Shown here piece by piece: positions 18,742-29,094 of a stretch of DNA of 64,000 bases (position 1 is its first letter; every line of letters begins with the position of its first letter). Source of the DNA: Pseudoalteromonas holothuriae. GTDB lineage: Bacteria; Pseudomonadota; Gammaproteobacteria; Enterobacterales; Alteromonadaceae. The notes under the pieces are model-generated. The model was not told the origin of the DNA and made no database searches. It saw only the letters and a program-made list of their open reading frames with translations. The DNA is taken from NCBI RefSeq assembly GCF_945859825.1, contig NZ_CAMAPC010000013.1, forward strand, positions 1 to 64,000, written 5' to 3'. A program made the position numbers and the translations under genes.

Positions 18742-19562
18742 AGCAGGCTCCAAATAAACCACAGTGATGGTAAATTAATCCTTGCCACAGTGCCGTGCCT
18801 TTAACTGCTTAACAATCGGAAACAGTGGTAGTCATATCAACAGTAAATCAAACTTGTGTTTACGCAATATGACAGTGCATTTTTAATTAAAACTGCACCA
18901 TAACAGTGCAATTTTAATTAAGATCAGGCTGTGCTAAGGGTTCTCATCGTAGTAGAGCAAAACACAGACCAACTGTTGAGAACACTAAGCTAATACTAAG
19001 CCTTACTTCTGTAAAGTGAATAAAATTAATATAACACTCAACAGGTTAGAGTAATTTTATCTGCATTAAAAAATACTATTGCATTATTATGAGTAACTAG
19101 TGCTTTGTAAGGTAATAAAAAATATGTACACAAATATAGATGGGTTTTTCTGAGGGCAAACGTAGCAAGATATGACTAAAAACAAACTGCTGATAATGAT
19201 AGCTATTTGTATTTTTCAGCTACAGACCAAAGGTAAACCTTTAGTGCTTAGAGTGCTTTTAAGTAGTCAAATTGCATGTGGTATTTGCTTAAAATAATGC
19301 AATAATCAATTTTGAAATGTAAATTAAAATTTTGTGTGATAATAATTACTCACGTTGCTAAGTTCTAGCAAAAATAACTGTAGATGCAAAGTTATTGCTG
19401 ACTTCTCTTAGTAACATAGGCCATAAACGATGGTTTTGATTAAGTTATGCTATTAAGTTATTGTTTATATTTACTATATTGTAGATGATATTATAGTCAG
19501 TTAGACAAAAGTACTAGCATGCTAATTGAGTTGCATCAACTCTATATTAAATGGCGTTGCAG
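18742..19562. other. Intergenic region between the glycogen operon and the Lrp-type gene
   Basis: About 820 AT-rich bases. It must hold the glycogen operon promoter. The only clear structure is the repeat pair at 18873-18921. The remaining 19000-19560 shows no frame or motif that can be supported. Confidence 0.6.
18873..18921. promoter_or_regulatory. Repeated palindromic sites upstream of the glycogen operon
   Basis: CAGTGCATTTTTAATTAA and CAGTGCAATTTTAATTAA lie 31 bases apart, centre to centre. The first is part of a 24-base near-palindrome from 18875 to 18898 (GTGCA...TTTTAATTAAAA...TGCAC, one mismatched pair). The position 130-180 bases upstream of the first operon gene suits an operator or curved activation site. 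The cognate regulator is unknown. Confidence 0.5.
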
Positions 19563-19991
19563 TTAGCGTTTAAATTTAGTCTCTAAAATAACCGATGAAT
19601 TCGTTCGTTCTACCCCTTCTAAATTGCCAATGTCATCAAGAATTGTGCTCAGTTGTTGTAAATTCTGAGCTTCAACTACAGCTATCATGTCGTATTCACC
19701 GCTGATTGCATACAGCGCACTAATATTATTTAAATGCTTTAAGGCGATGTTGGTTTTAGTGGTCAACTTTTGTTTAACTTTAATTGATACATGGGCTTCA
19801 ACGAGTTCTGATAAATACTCTTTACCAAACTCGACGCTGTAGCCTTGAATAACACCCGATTGTTCGAGTTTTTGCAGCCTACTTTGTACAGTAGAACGCG
19901 ATAAGTCTAAGCTTCTTGCTAATTCTGAAATACTTGCACGGGCGTTTGAGCGTAATAGAGCAATTAGCTTTTCATCGTGTGAATTTATCAT
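19563..19991 (-). CDS. Lrp/AsnC-family transcriptional regulator, 142 aa
   Basis: Start at 19991 is preferred because family members begin close to the helix-turn-helix (here MINSHDEKLIALLRSNARAS); a longer frame to 20033 adds an atypical N-terminus. The winged helix-turn-helix covers about 5-60 (ISELARSLDLSRSTVQSRLQ) and the RAM ligand-binding domain about 65-140 (LYAISGEYDMIAVVEA). It is divergent from astC, and a perfect 9-bp-arm dyad lies in between at 20041-20059. By analogy it may control the arginine genes and itself in response to an amino acid. Ligand unknown. Confidence 0.87.
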   Translation of the reverse strand: MINSHDEKLIALLRSNARASISELARSLDLSRSTVQSRLQKLEQSGVIQGYSVEFGKEYLSELVEAHVSIKVKQKLTTKTNIALKHLNNISALYAISGEYDMIAVVEAQNLQQLSTILDDIGNLEGVERTNSSVILETKFKR

Positions 19992-20040
19992 TTTGAATAA
20001 AAGGATCGTTAATTTGCTTCTTATTTTAATCAATTTGAAT

Positions 20041-20059
20041 AAATTTGCACTGCAAATTT
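20041..20059. promoter_or_regulatory. Perfect dyad in the lrp-like/astC divergent region
   Basis: AAATTTGCACTGCAAATTT is a perfect inverted repeat with 9-base arms around a central C. It lies 49 bases from the regulator start and 94 from the astC start. Flanking TTTGAATAAATTT has some likeness to an ARG-box half. It is a candidate site for the adjacent Lrp/AsnC protein or ArgR. Confidence 0.5.
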
Positions 20060-20141
20060 ACTTTGAACAACGTAATAATGAAGATAATTAGGCATCTTTA
20101 AAATTGTATAAAAAAGGTGCGTTCAAATTGAAGTAAAATAA

Positions 20142-21359
<1,218 letters not shown>

Positions 21360-21399
21360 TAGGTATGAGAGGTGGTAACACCTCTCATTGATTGCAATT

Positions 21400-22419
21400 A
21401 TGCAGATACTTAGACCAATAAACAGCAATGATTTTGCTGCTTTTAAACAGATAGCCATAGAATCTGGTCATGGCTTTACTTCATTGCCAGTGGATAATGA
21501 TTTATTACAAGAGAAAATCTCTCGCTCAGAACGTAGCTTCGCTAAACAATTAAATAAACCCTTTGATGAGGGGTATGTTTTTGTGCTTGAAGACAGTGAA
21601 ACGGGTGAAATCATGGGTACCACCGCCATCGAGGCGGCAGTGGGTATGCAAATTCCTTTGTATCACTATCACTTAGGCAAAACAGTACATCACTCGCGTA
21701 CGCTTGGTGTATACAATACCGTCGATATTTTAAGCATGTGTAATGATTACACCGGTTGCTCAGAGATATGTACACTATTTTTACGTGAACCATTTCGTAA
21801 AGGTCTAGCGGGTCGGTTTTTAAGTCGTTCGCGTTTTGTATTTATGGCTGATCACGAAACACGTTTCGCACAAACTGTTATAGCTGAAATGCGTGGTGTG
21901 AGCGATAATAATGGCCGTTCACCATTTTGGCAGTGGTTGCAAGAGCATTTTTTCAGCATTGAGTTTCCTCAAGCGGATCATTTGGTTGGCTTAGGCGATA
22001 AGGTGTTTATAAGTGAGCTGATGCCAAAATACCCTATCTATGCCAATTTACTCAGTGAGCAAGCACAAGCTGTTATCGGCCAAGTTCATGAAAAAACCAA
22101 ACCAGCACTAAAACTATTAGAAAAGGAAGGGTTTGAGCACCGAGGGTATATTGACTTGTTCGATGCAGGTCCTACTGTTGAAGCTAAGCTTAGCAATATA
22201 CGAACCGTACAGCACTCTGTAGTGGCTAAGGTGAGCATTCATAGCAATATTAGTGGTCAAGCTCGTGCTATTTCAAACCAAGGTTTAACCAGCTTTAAAG
22301 CGACTTTTACTGATAAATGTTCATATGATAGCACCACTAAAACATTGAGTATCGAACCCTGCGTAGCCCAAGCTTTGGGGCTTGAAACGGGTGATTCTGT
22401 TAGAACATTTACTTTATAA
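21400..22419 (+). CDS. astA: Arginine N-succinyltransferase
   Basis: First enzyme of the AST pathway: succinyl-CoA plus arginine to succinylarginine. The ATG at 21400 fits the family start (MQILRPINSNDFAAFKQIA); a TTG 12 bases upstream is less likely. About 339 residues with FTSLPVDNDLL, GTTAIEAAVG, CTLFLREPFRKG, MRGVSDNNGRSPFWQWLQEH and DLFDAGPTVEA, all typical of AstA (GNAT-related fold). It begins 40 bases after astC. AstB and AstD are not in this window; AstD would be needed to complete the route after AstC. Confidence 0.93.
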   Translation: MQILRPINSNDFAAFKQIAIESGHGFTSLPVDNDLLQEKISRSERSFAKQLNKPFDEGYVFVLEDSETGEIMGTTAIEAAVGMQIPLYHYHLGKTVHHSRTLGVYNTVDILSMCNDYTGCSEICTLFLREPFRKGLAGRFLSRSRFVFMADHETRFAQTVIAEMRGVSDNNGRSPFWQWLQEHFFSIEFPQADHLVGLGDKVFISELMPKYPIYANLLSEQAQAVIGQVHEKTKPALKLLEKEGFEHRGYIDLFDAGPTVEAKLSNIRTVQHSVVAKVSIHSNISGQARAISNQGLTSFKATFTDKCSYDSTTKTLSIEPCVAQALGLETGDSVRTFTL

Positions 22420-22486
22420 ACTTGCTGCGTCGCGCTTAATCGTACCAAGTTAACGCGGAAATAGCCGCACAATTAAGGAACCCATT

Positions 22487-23290
22487 ATGCACAACAATGT
22501 TGATCAACTATTTGACAAACTTTGGAGCAACTACCTGTCAGTTACGCCTTCAGCAGTGAAGGTACATGAGCTGTTAGGGTCAACACAAAAAGATGATGTG
22601 ATTAATGATCACATTGCACTTCGTACCTTTAACCACGAGAAAGTTGGACTAGAAAAATTAGCGTCTCACTTCATAGCAGTTGGTTACAAAGAGTGTGGCG
22701 AATACCACTTTGAAGCAAAGAAGTTATACGCTAAGCACTATGAGCATTCAGACCCAACAAAGCCAAAAGTATTTATTTCAGAGTTATTAGTAGAGCAATG
22801 CTCACCAGAGCTGCAAGCTATTGTCAATGACATGGTTGAGCAGATTGATGAAAGTGCAGTGACCGCTGAGGACTTCTTATATTCTGGAACGCATTGGCAA
22901 GTGAGCCACGAAACATATCAACAGCTTTTACAAGAAAGTGAATATGCGGCTTGGATGTCTGCATGGGGATACCGTGCTAATCACTTTACTGTGAGTATTA
23001 ATTATTTATCTGGGTTTAATACGATTGAAGCGGTTAACCAAGCACTTAAAGATGCAGGCTTTACGCTTAATACATCTGGTGGTGAAATTAAAGGCTCTGC
23101 TGAAGTTTTGTTAGAACAGTCTTCGACTTTGGCTGACCACCACAGTGTAATATTCAGCGATGGTGAGTTTAAGATCCCAAGCTGTTTTTATGAATTTGCA
23201 CTGCGCTATGAGCAAGCAAATGGTGAGATTTACACAGGATTTGTAGCAGCCTCTGCTGACAAAATATTTGAAAGCACCAATGCCCGATAA
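22487..23290 (+). CDS. DUF1338-family protein (HglS/2-oxoadipate dioxygenase-like), 267 aa
   Basis: The sequence DVINDHIALRTFNHEKVGLE, YHFEAKKLYAKHYEH and PKVFISELLVE matches DUF1338, a vicinal-oxygen-chelate-like fold. Characterised members (HglS, about 460 residues) are iron enzymes that convert 2-oxoadipate to D-2-hydroxyglutarate. Here the metal ligands are probably His in DHIALRTF, His in the HW/HF segments and a late Glu (SCFYEFALR), but that assignment is inference. At 267 residues it is the short form of the family. It follows astA by 67 bases, so it is probably co-transcribed and linked to amino-acid catabolism. A bidirectional terminator follows. Confidence 0.85.
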   Translation: MHNNVDQLFDKLWSNYLSVTPSAVKVHELLGSTQKDDVINDHIALRTFNHEKVGLEKLASHFIAVGYKECGEYHFEAKKLYAKHYEHSDPTKPKVFISELLVEQCSPELQAIVNDMVEQIDESAVTAEDFLYSGTHWQVSHETYQQLLQESEYAAWMSAWGYRANHFTVSINYLSGFNTIEAVNQALKDAGFTLNTSGGEIKGSAEVLLEQSSTLADHHSVIFSDGEFKIPSCFYEFALRYEQANGEIYTGFVAASADKIFESTNAR

Positions 23291-23304
23291 TACGAGCAAT
23301 TGAT

Positions 23305-23334
23305 AAAAAAGCAGAGCATCAGCTCTGCTTTTTT
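23305..23334. terminator. Bidirectional Rho-independent terminator
   Basis: AAAAAAGCAGAGC ATCA GCTCTGCTTTTTT: 13-bp perfect stem, four-base loop, T-run on either strand. It separates the convergent DUF1338 gene and TonB receptor gene. Confidence 0.92.
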
Positions 23335-23354
23335 ACATATAAGTTTTGATTTAT

Positions 23355-26318
23355 TTAGAAACTATATTTTACGCCGGCACGGTATGTACGGCCAATTGCG
23401 TCATAATACATGTTACCTTGGTTTAGTAACGGAAGCCTTGGTGGTTTTTTGTTAGCAAAATTATTTATGCCAAGATAGACGACTATTTCATCAGATGCTT
23501 GATAATTTACGCGCAAATTGTGAGTGGTATAACTTGCTACTTGATTACCAAACTCTGATGGGTAATATTCGTCAGAACGGGTTTTATTAAAGGTAGAGCT
23601 CCCTACATAGTTACTATTTATACTCGCCGTAAGGTCTTCATATTGATAGGTTGTACTGATATTTGCTCTAACGCGAGGATACTCTCGGTTACCCGCTTGA
23701 TTTTCAATAGGTTGCCCACTTTTAGGGTTTTGCTCTGAAATACGCTCATCTAAATATGAGGCATTCACTCTAAAACTTAAGCGACCCAATGCTAAATCAA
23801 AGCCTAGCATCCCTTCAACGTCGACACCACTTGCCGAAAACCTAGCAGCATTAATGCTATTTACGCCGACATATAAAATATTACCGTTGTCTGCACGCTT
23901 TACCTTGTCACAGAAGTTGCTATCTAATTGAGCGCCATCTACGCAGTTTTCAAGCACATCAGTGCCGTCTATCTCTGTTATCGCGTCAGTTATTTCAATA
24001 TCCCAATAATCAATTGCTAGGTTAAAATCAGCACTTGGTGTATAGGTTAAACCAACTGTTAAAGTATCCGCTGTTTCTGGCTTGAGCTGCTCATTACCGC
24101 TGGTTTGTTGTAATACAGTACCAAAAGAAGCATTCGATACAAATTCTTCACTTAGACCTAAAGCTGCACAGTTTGCCTTACGGTTAGCTGCTGCTGCAGC
24201 ATTAGCGGTTAGGTTTGTATTATGGCATGGGTCTGTAAAGTTATTAGCACCCGCTGAACTTGGTGCAAATAATTCTTGTACATTGGGTGCCCTGACCGCT
24301 CTTGAAAAGCTAACCCTACTACCAATGTCATACCCTATTTGCCAATTAAAACCTGTTTTGTAAGTAAAGTCGCCTCCAGTTATGCTGTTGTCTGCATATC
24401 GTCCAGCAACTTCAAAATCAAGACTTTCAATAAGCGGCAAGTCCGAAAGCAGTGGAACGCTTACCTCCGCGAATAACTCTTTAACATCATAGCTACCTTC
24501 TACAGGGCTTAAAAATATGTTGGTTTCTGCACTTTGGCCAGTGGTCAGCCCAACTAACCCAAGGCCAATACCGTTTTCATCTCGGCCATAAGTAAGGGGG
24601 TCGGGTAAATTTGATGATTGCTCCTTGCGGTATTCTAACCCAGCAGCAAATGCAATAGGACCAAGACTGGTTGACCCTAAATCACCATTTACCACAAAAC
24701 TTGCGAGTGTTTGTTTCATCTTTTGTTGGCGGTGAAGTATTACGCCGGCGTACGCTAAAGCTTCTGGGGAAGCTTGCTTGAAAATCGGATTGTATGCGAC
24801 ACATGATGAATCTGAAGTATCACGACATACGGCTTCTCCAGCTTCATTGGTCGTTGCATCTAGTGCGCGATAATAACGCTCGTTATAAGTAGTTTGCTCA
24901 TAAATATCACCGTCTACTTGTCCATGTTGAATGTAAAATTCATAGTCATAATCACTAAACTGCCCTTCGCCACCAAAGGTAAACTGTTTCGTTTCACGCG
25001 TGTTATCAGCGCTTGAAGGTAAACCGACAACGGCTAGGCCTACTTCTGTTAAAGCTCGCTCTTGCATTAACGGGCGCAAACCTTCAGGTAAAAATGGGCT
25101 ATCAAGTTTTAGTGATACTAAAGGGCCAAAGTTGTCATCGTGAAATATGCTTGCTTGGCCTGTAGCAAAAGACTCAACCTTAGCGTATTTAGCATTAGCA
25201 AAAATAGTTAAGTCATCTGCAATGTCATAGCGGGTGCCAAAATCAAATAAAAATCGATCGCTTGGGGCAACAAGGTAGATTGTTTCAGGAGTCCTAAATC
25301 CATCACCTCCATCACACGTTACAGGTCCACTACAAAATGCGCCATTTTCAAAAGGCCTAAAGCGCCCATCAGCTCTGTCGATTGTGAATGTGTCATACCC
25401 TACTTTACCAAAAGGAAACTCAATTGGGTCATTTGCAAATGTTGGCACAGGTGCTTGTGTAATTGGCATATCACCAAAGAAGTAATTGTCGTTAGGTACA
25501 TAAATTAACCCTTCAGCGCTGAGTGCTTGAAACCGTAAATCATTGACAAATAAGGTATCGGGAATTCCGTCGTTAGGCCCTGTATTATCTGGATTTGACA
25601 AAAATGAATGATTTAAGTTGGCATAGTTTCGGCTGGTTGCTTTTACTTCATCTTTTTTAGAATAGGTTGCATGTACTGTAAAGTTACCTTTTCCATTGGC
25701 AAAGTCTTGGCCAAAAGTAATTGACAGGTCGTTGCTTTTGGCATCACCCTCAGCGCTTTCGCCGTAAGAGGCGTCAATATCAAAACCAACAAAGTCCTTT
25801 TTCATGATGAAGTTAACAACACCGGTTACTGCATCTGCGCCATAAATTGCAGACGCCCCACCAGTTATAATCTCTACTCGCTCAACCAGTGCTGTTGGGA
25901 TCATTGATAAGTCGACTGCTGAGTTGCCTGCATCCCCAGGTACATGACGACGCCCATTAACCAATACTAAACTTCGTTCAGTGCCTAAGCCTCGTAAGTT
26001 GACTAATTCTTGCCCCGCCGTTGAGAGTCCGGAACCATTTTGATCGCGTGCTGTAACACCACCTACGCCGTCAATCATTGCAGGTAGCTTATGCATTAAA
26101 TCGCCAATATTTTTTACACCCGACATTTCAATGGCTTTTGCATCTAAAACAGTGGTTGGTGTTGTCATTTGCGCACTAGAGCGAGCTATGCGAGAGCCTG
26201 TGATCTGAATTTTTTCTACTTCTTCTGCGCCTGTTTGTTCAGCTGTATAGCCAGTTGTGCCTCCAGCTAAAAATACCGCCACACTTAGGGCTATTTTACT
26301 GTGGTTAAAATTACGCAT
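23355..26318 (-). CDS. TonB-dependent receptor, about 987 aa
   Basis: Start at 26318 (MRNFNHSKIALSVAVFLAGG) is preferred: it gives a signal peptide and has AGGA upstream; the longer frame to 26396 adds a non-signal leader. After the signal come a TonB-box-like region (EVEKIQITGSRIAR), the plug (about 45-190; NIGDLMHKLPAM, LRGLGTERSLVLVNGRRHVP, GASAIYGADAVTGVVNFIMK) and a long beta-barrel ending in the outer-membrane signature YRAGVKYSF. It belongs to the large Alteromonadales receptor group often used for peptides or glycans. Substrate cannot be read from the sequence. It stands alone between a terminator and a 590-base upstream region. Confidence 0.92.
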   Translation of the reverse strand: MRNFNHSKIALSVAVFLAGGTTGYTAEQTGAEEVEKIQITGSRIARSSAQMTTPTTVLDAKAIEMSGVKNIGDLMHKLPAMIDGVGGVTARDQNGSGLSTAGQELVNLRGLGTERSLVLVNGRRHVPGDAGNSAVDLSMIPTALVERVEIITGGASAIYGADAVTGVVNFIMKKDFVGFDIDASYGESAEGDAKSNDLSITFGQDFANGKGNFTVHATYSKKDEVKATSRNYANLNHSFLSNPDNTGPNDGIPDTLFVNDLRFQALSAEGLIYVPNDNYFFGDMPITQAPVPTFANDPIEFPFGKVGYDTFTIDRADGRFRPFENGAFCSGPVTCDGGDGFRTPETIYLVAPSDRFLFDFGTRYDIADDLTIFANAKYAKVESFATGQASIFHDDNFGPLVSLKLDSPFLPEGLRPLMQERALTEVGLAVVGLPSSADNTRETKQFTFGGEGQFSDYDYEFYIQHGQVDGDIYEQTTYNERYYRALDATTNEAGEAVCRDTSDSSCVAYNPIFKQASPEALAYAGVILHRQQKMKQTLASFVVNGDLGSTSLGPIAFAAGLEYRKEQSSNLPDPLTYGRDENGIGLGLVGLTTGQSAETNIFLSPVEGSYDVKELFAEVSVPLLSDLPLIESLDFEVAGRYADNSITGGDFTYKTGFNWQIGYDIGSRVSFSRAVRAPNVQELFAPSSAGANNFTDPCHNTNLTANAAAAANRKANCAALGLSEEFVSNASFGTVLQQTSGNEQLKPETADTLTVGLTYTPSADFNLAIDYWDIEITDAITEIDGTDVLENCVDGAQLDSNFCDKVKRADNGNILYVGVNSINAARFSASGVDVEGMLGFDLALGRLSFRVNASYLDERISEQNPKSGQPIENQAGNREYPRVRANISTTYQYEDLTASINSNYVGSSTFNKTRSDEYYPSEFGNQVASYTTHNLRVNYQASDEIVVYLGINNFANKKPPRLPLLNQGNMYYDAIGRTYRAGVKYSF

Positions 26319-26910
26319 ACTACATCCTATCGGTTTGTTTATTATTATATGTGAGCGTTTGACTATCTGGTCAAAGCACAGCAACTGCCAAATCAAGCAT
26401 TGAGTGAAGTTGATTTCGCATACCTATAGATAATGAAAAAAATGCTACGTAGTCAATTTGAGGACAGATTTAATTGCATCATTTTGTGTATTGAAATTCT
26501 TACGGAGCGATTAAAAAGTAACCCATGAGATACAGTGAGGTAATCTCAGATACACTATAAATTCATCTTGTATATTGACGAATGTGCAATGCCGAGCTAC
26601 TGTTTAGGGTTCAATTGGCTTTGCCAGTAGGATTTTCTGACTTAACTTTCCCTCCTGTTGTTCAAAATTATAACCAAAGTACCTTCTGATCCGTTTCTTA
26701 GGTTAAATAAGAAATTAATTTGTTTCTTGCAACAACTTGTTTTAATAATTTTCAAAACTTAAAACTAAGCAAGTTTAAGTCATATTATTGCAACTAAATT
26801 GTCACATCCTTTAGTTAGCGTGTGGTAAAGTGTTTTAGAAGGTTTTACCTCTACTTGATGGTTTATAAACCATTAATAGGAAACTTATCTGTCAATGTGA
26901 AGGAGTTAAT
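26319..26910. other. Divergent intergenic region, TonB receptor / DUF2252
   Basis: About 590 bases between divergent genes, so it should hold two promoters. A minus-strand TATCTGGTCAAAGC (about 26355-26370) shares the half-site ATCTGGTC with the FadR-like site at 58328-58344 but lacks the second half. Nothing else is supported. Confidence 0.5.
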
Positions 26911-28236
26911 ATGAACAGGCAGACTCAAATAGAAGCGATATTGACCAACATTGATTGTGTGCGCCCAGTTGGAACACTACAAAAACACATAAAAATGGCA
27001 ACTAGCCCATTTCTATTTTTAAGGGGCAGCGCAGCGTTGATGTATCATGACTTTGCCAACGGTAATATTGCATTGCCTGATGCGCTTTTTGAGATGCCTT
27101 TAACAAGTATTCTTGGCGATTGTCATACAGGAAACTTTGGGTTTATTAGTGAAGAAGGCTCTCATGGCGACACTATCATTTTTACGGCCAATGATTTTGA
27201 TGATGCATGTATTGGTCACGCTGTTTGGGATCTATTTCGTTTTGTGACAAGTCTATTTTTGGCTCGACATCATGCAAGCGACCAACAAATGACCTCTAGT
27301 GATATAAAGGTTAGACAAAAACCTTTGGTTTCTAAAGAGCAAGTTTTTGCAGGCGCTCAAGCTTTTGTTGACTCGTATCTCGATGCATGCCAGCTATCTG
27401 TCGATAATAAACTAACAACGCAATCAGCTGTTTCTGAGTTTGATAATGAGCATATTCTGTATAAACGTTGGCAAAAAGCGCTACAAAGAAAAGCAGGTGG
27501 CGCGGCGTTCAAGACAAATAGTACTTTAGCTAAAGAGCTAGACTTTAATACTTTGCCTTTAGCGTTTAAACATGACGAACAGCGTTTTAAACGTTTGCCT
27601 GAACAAACTTATAATGACATAGTCGACACATTTTTGCCTTATGTTGATGATTACATACTAGATGTTGTTGAGCGTTTAAGCGCAGGAACCGGTTCGCATA
27701 ATCTAACGCGATATTACGTGTTAGTAGGGCCGGAATCTGCAAAAATGTGTGCTGAAGATTTCCACTTGTGTCATATCGTAGAGATAAAACAGCAGCGCCT
27801 TGCTGCCCCCTTAAATTACTTTACTAAACTGAGTCCAATAAACCGGCTTAATGCAGCTCATTTGACTGTAAACTGCCAACGTAAAATGCAGCGTCGTCCA
27901 GATATTGTGCTGGATGATGTTTATTGGCAGGCAAAGCATTGGCTAGTTCGCTCTAGGCACCATGCAAGGGTCGGGTGTGAACCGGAAGATTTTATGCTTG
28001 GTAAACGAGCGGCACAAAAAAATGGTTTTGAACAATATGCAGCCAGTTGTGGCCACACGCTCGCACTAGCCCACATGCGTGGTGATAGGCGTTCTACCTT
28101 GTTTCAACAAGCATGTATAGAGAAGATAACGCCGCAAATAGACAGCTTAATACAAGCAGCAGAGCAATATGCGATTATCGTCCAGTCAGATCAAGAGTTA
28201 CTTCAGGTTTTGCTTCGCCAGAGTCAAGCAAAGTAA
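26911..28236 (+). CDS. DUF2252-family protein (kinase-like fold), 441 aa
   Basis: Signature segments PFLFLRGSAALMYHDFA, LGDCHTGNFGF, FTANDFDDACIGHAVWDLFR and, later, GVLVGPE-type (here YVLVGPESAKMC) and QRKMQRRPDIVL identify DUF2252. The H-x-G-N-F and N-D-F-D motifs resemble the catalytic loop and metal-binding Asp of aminoglycoside-phosphotransferase-like kinases, so a kinase activity is possible but not shown. Length matches the family (about 400-450). AAGGAG precedes the ATG. No operon partner: the next downstream gene is a minus-strand pseudogene. Confidence 0.85.
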   Translation: MNRQTQIEAILTNIDCVRPVGTLQKHIKMATSPFLFLRGSAALMYHDFANGNIALPDALFEMPLTSILGDCHTGNFGFISEEGSHGDTIIFTANDFDDACIGHAVWDLFRFVTSLFLARHHASDQQMTSSDIKVRQKPLVSKEQVFAGAQAFVDSYLDACQLSVDNKLTTQSAVSEFDNEHILYKRWQKALQRKAGGAAFKTNSTLAKELDFNTLPLAFKHDEQRFKRLPEQTYNDIVDTFLPYVDDYILDVVERLSAGTGSHNLTRYYVLVGPESAKMCAEDFHLCHIVEIKQQRLAAPLNYFTKLSPINRLNAAHLTVNCQRKMQRRPDIVLDDVYWQAKHWLVRSRHHARVGCEPEDFMLGKRAAQKNGFEQYAASCGHTLALAHMRGDRRSTLFQQACIEKITPQIDSLIQAAEQYAIIVQSDQELLQVLLRQSQAK

Positions 28237-28251
28237 GTCTTGTGCAAAATG

Positions 28252-28739
28252 TCATTCTCCCTGGTAATGTTCTTTGGCTTCTTTTTTGAGTGGTTCTAGC
28301 ATACCAGGGCCGTGGTAGCGCATCCTAAAGTGGGTAAGCGCTAAGCGTTTAATAGCATGCTTGTTTGCAAATTCGGCAATTACACCCGAATGACTGCTGC
28401 AAAAACACAGAGCAAAGATCAACAGCCCCTAAAGCAAGAATGAATAAACTGAATAAGTTTATGAGGTGCAATTCATGTCACAGGAGCGACTCTTCCATGC
28501 AAAGACATACTCGATAGCAAACCTAGTAATCCATAACAGTGTTCACCATGGATATGAGTGATGCAAATAACCGCCAATTTTGCTGGTGAAAGCCTTGTCT
28601 TAAGTAACTGATGCTGAGTGTCTTCGCCACAATCTATGAGTAACCACTGTTTTGATGTTGCAAAGCTTATTGCAGTCGCTGACATGTGGCGATAATTACT
28701 TGGGATGCCTGAAGGTGGTCCTAAAAATTGAATTTGCAT
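28252..28739 (-). pseudogene. rnz: Ribonuclease Z (ElaC-type) pseudogene
   Basis: The first 88 codons read as RNase Z: MQIQFLGPPSGIPSNYRH, WLLIDCGEDTQHQLLK and THIHGEHCYGLLGLLSSMSL. The metal motif is HxHxEH where HxHxDH is normal. After PVT a TGA interrupts, yet the frame continues IAPHKLIQFIHSC before a MITE end (28386-28429) begins. Beyond it the C-terminal RNase Z end resumes (VIAEFANKHAIKRLALTHF to HYQGE, stop at 28252). About half of the normal 300-residue protein is missing, so the gene is dead. tRNA 3' processing would have to be done by other enzymes or another copy. Confidence 0.85.
28386..28429 (-). mobile_element. MITE end fragment inside the RNase Z pseudogene
   Basis: On the minus strand it reads GGGGCTGTTGATCTTTGCTC and on to a CATTCGGGTGT, aligning over about 44 bases with the left end of the complete element at 41210-41472. 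It is preceded by TA, as is the full copy. The rest of the element and the middle of the gene are absent, suggesting insertion followed by deletion. Confidence 0.75.
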
Positions 28740-28820
28740 AAACTCAGTGCTGGTAAGCTTGTATTTTATTGATCCTACACCAATTCTAATACGTAGAATA
28801 ACTTACTAATAGGAGTTGCA

Positions 28821-29090
28821 ATGAAAAATGAAATAGATAGCAGAACCATTTTGAGTGTTTATGAGTATATTCAAAAACATGGTGAAGTTACATCTGAGGG
28901 CAAGCTATATGGTGGTATAACAGCCTTTTCTGATATCGATGGATATACGATTTACTTTAAAGGCAGTGGTGTACTTATGCGATATGGGTTTCATAATACT
29001 TATCACCTAGATTATGAGCATGATAAGCATAAAGAAGACTTCCTTGTAAAAATAGAGTCGTTAAAAAAACAGCTAGAGAGTGACAAATAG
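28821..29090 (+). CDS. DUF3081-like small protein, 89 aa
   Basis: A short soluble protein (MKNEIDSRTILSVYEYIQKH, DIDGYTIYF, FHNTYHLDYEH) that resembles DUF3081, a family of about 80-90 residues found in marine gammaproteobacteria, function unknown. AGGAG lies just before the ATG. It is followed within 5 bases by another small gene and then the photolyase-like gene, all on the plus strand, so the three probably form one operon. The family assignment is from memory of the pattern and should be treated as tentative. Confidence 0.65.
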   Translation: MKNEIDSRTILSVYEYIQKHGEVTSEGKLYGGITAFSDIDGYTIYFKGSGVLMRYGFHNTYHLDYEHDKHKEDFLVKIESLKKQLESDK

Positions 29091-29094
29091 CTAT

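Noticed and set aside
19333..19356. TGTGATAATAATTACTCACG as a CRP site
   Set aside because: The half-sites are 10 bases apart, not the 6 needed for CRP, and it is far from any start codon.
24082..24363. 93-codon plus-strand frame inside the TonB receptor gene
   Set aside because: Antisense shadow of a well-supported coding frame; no start site context.
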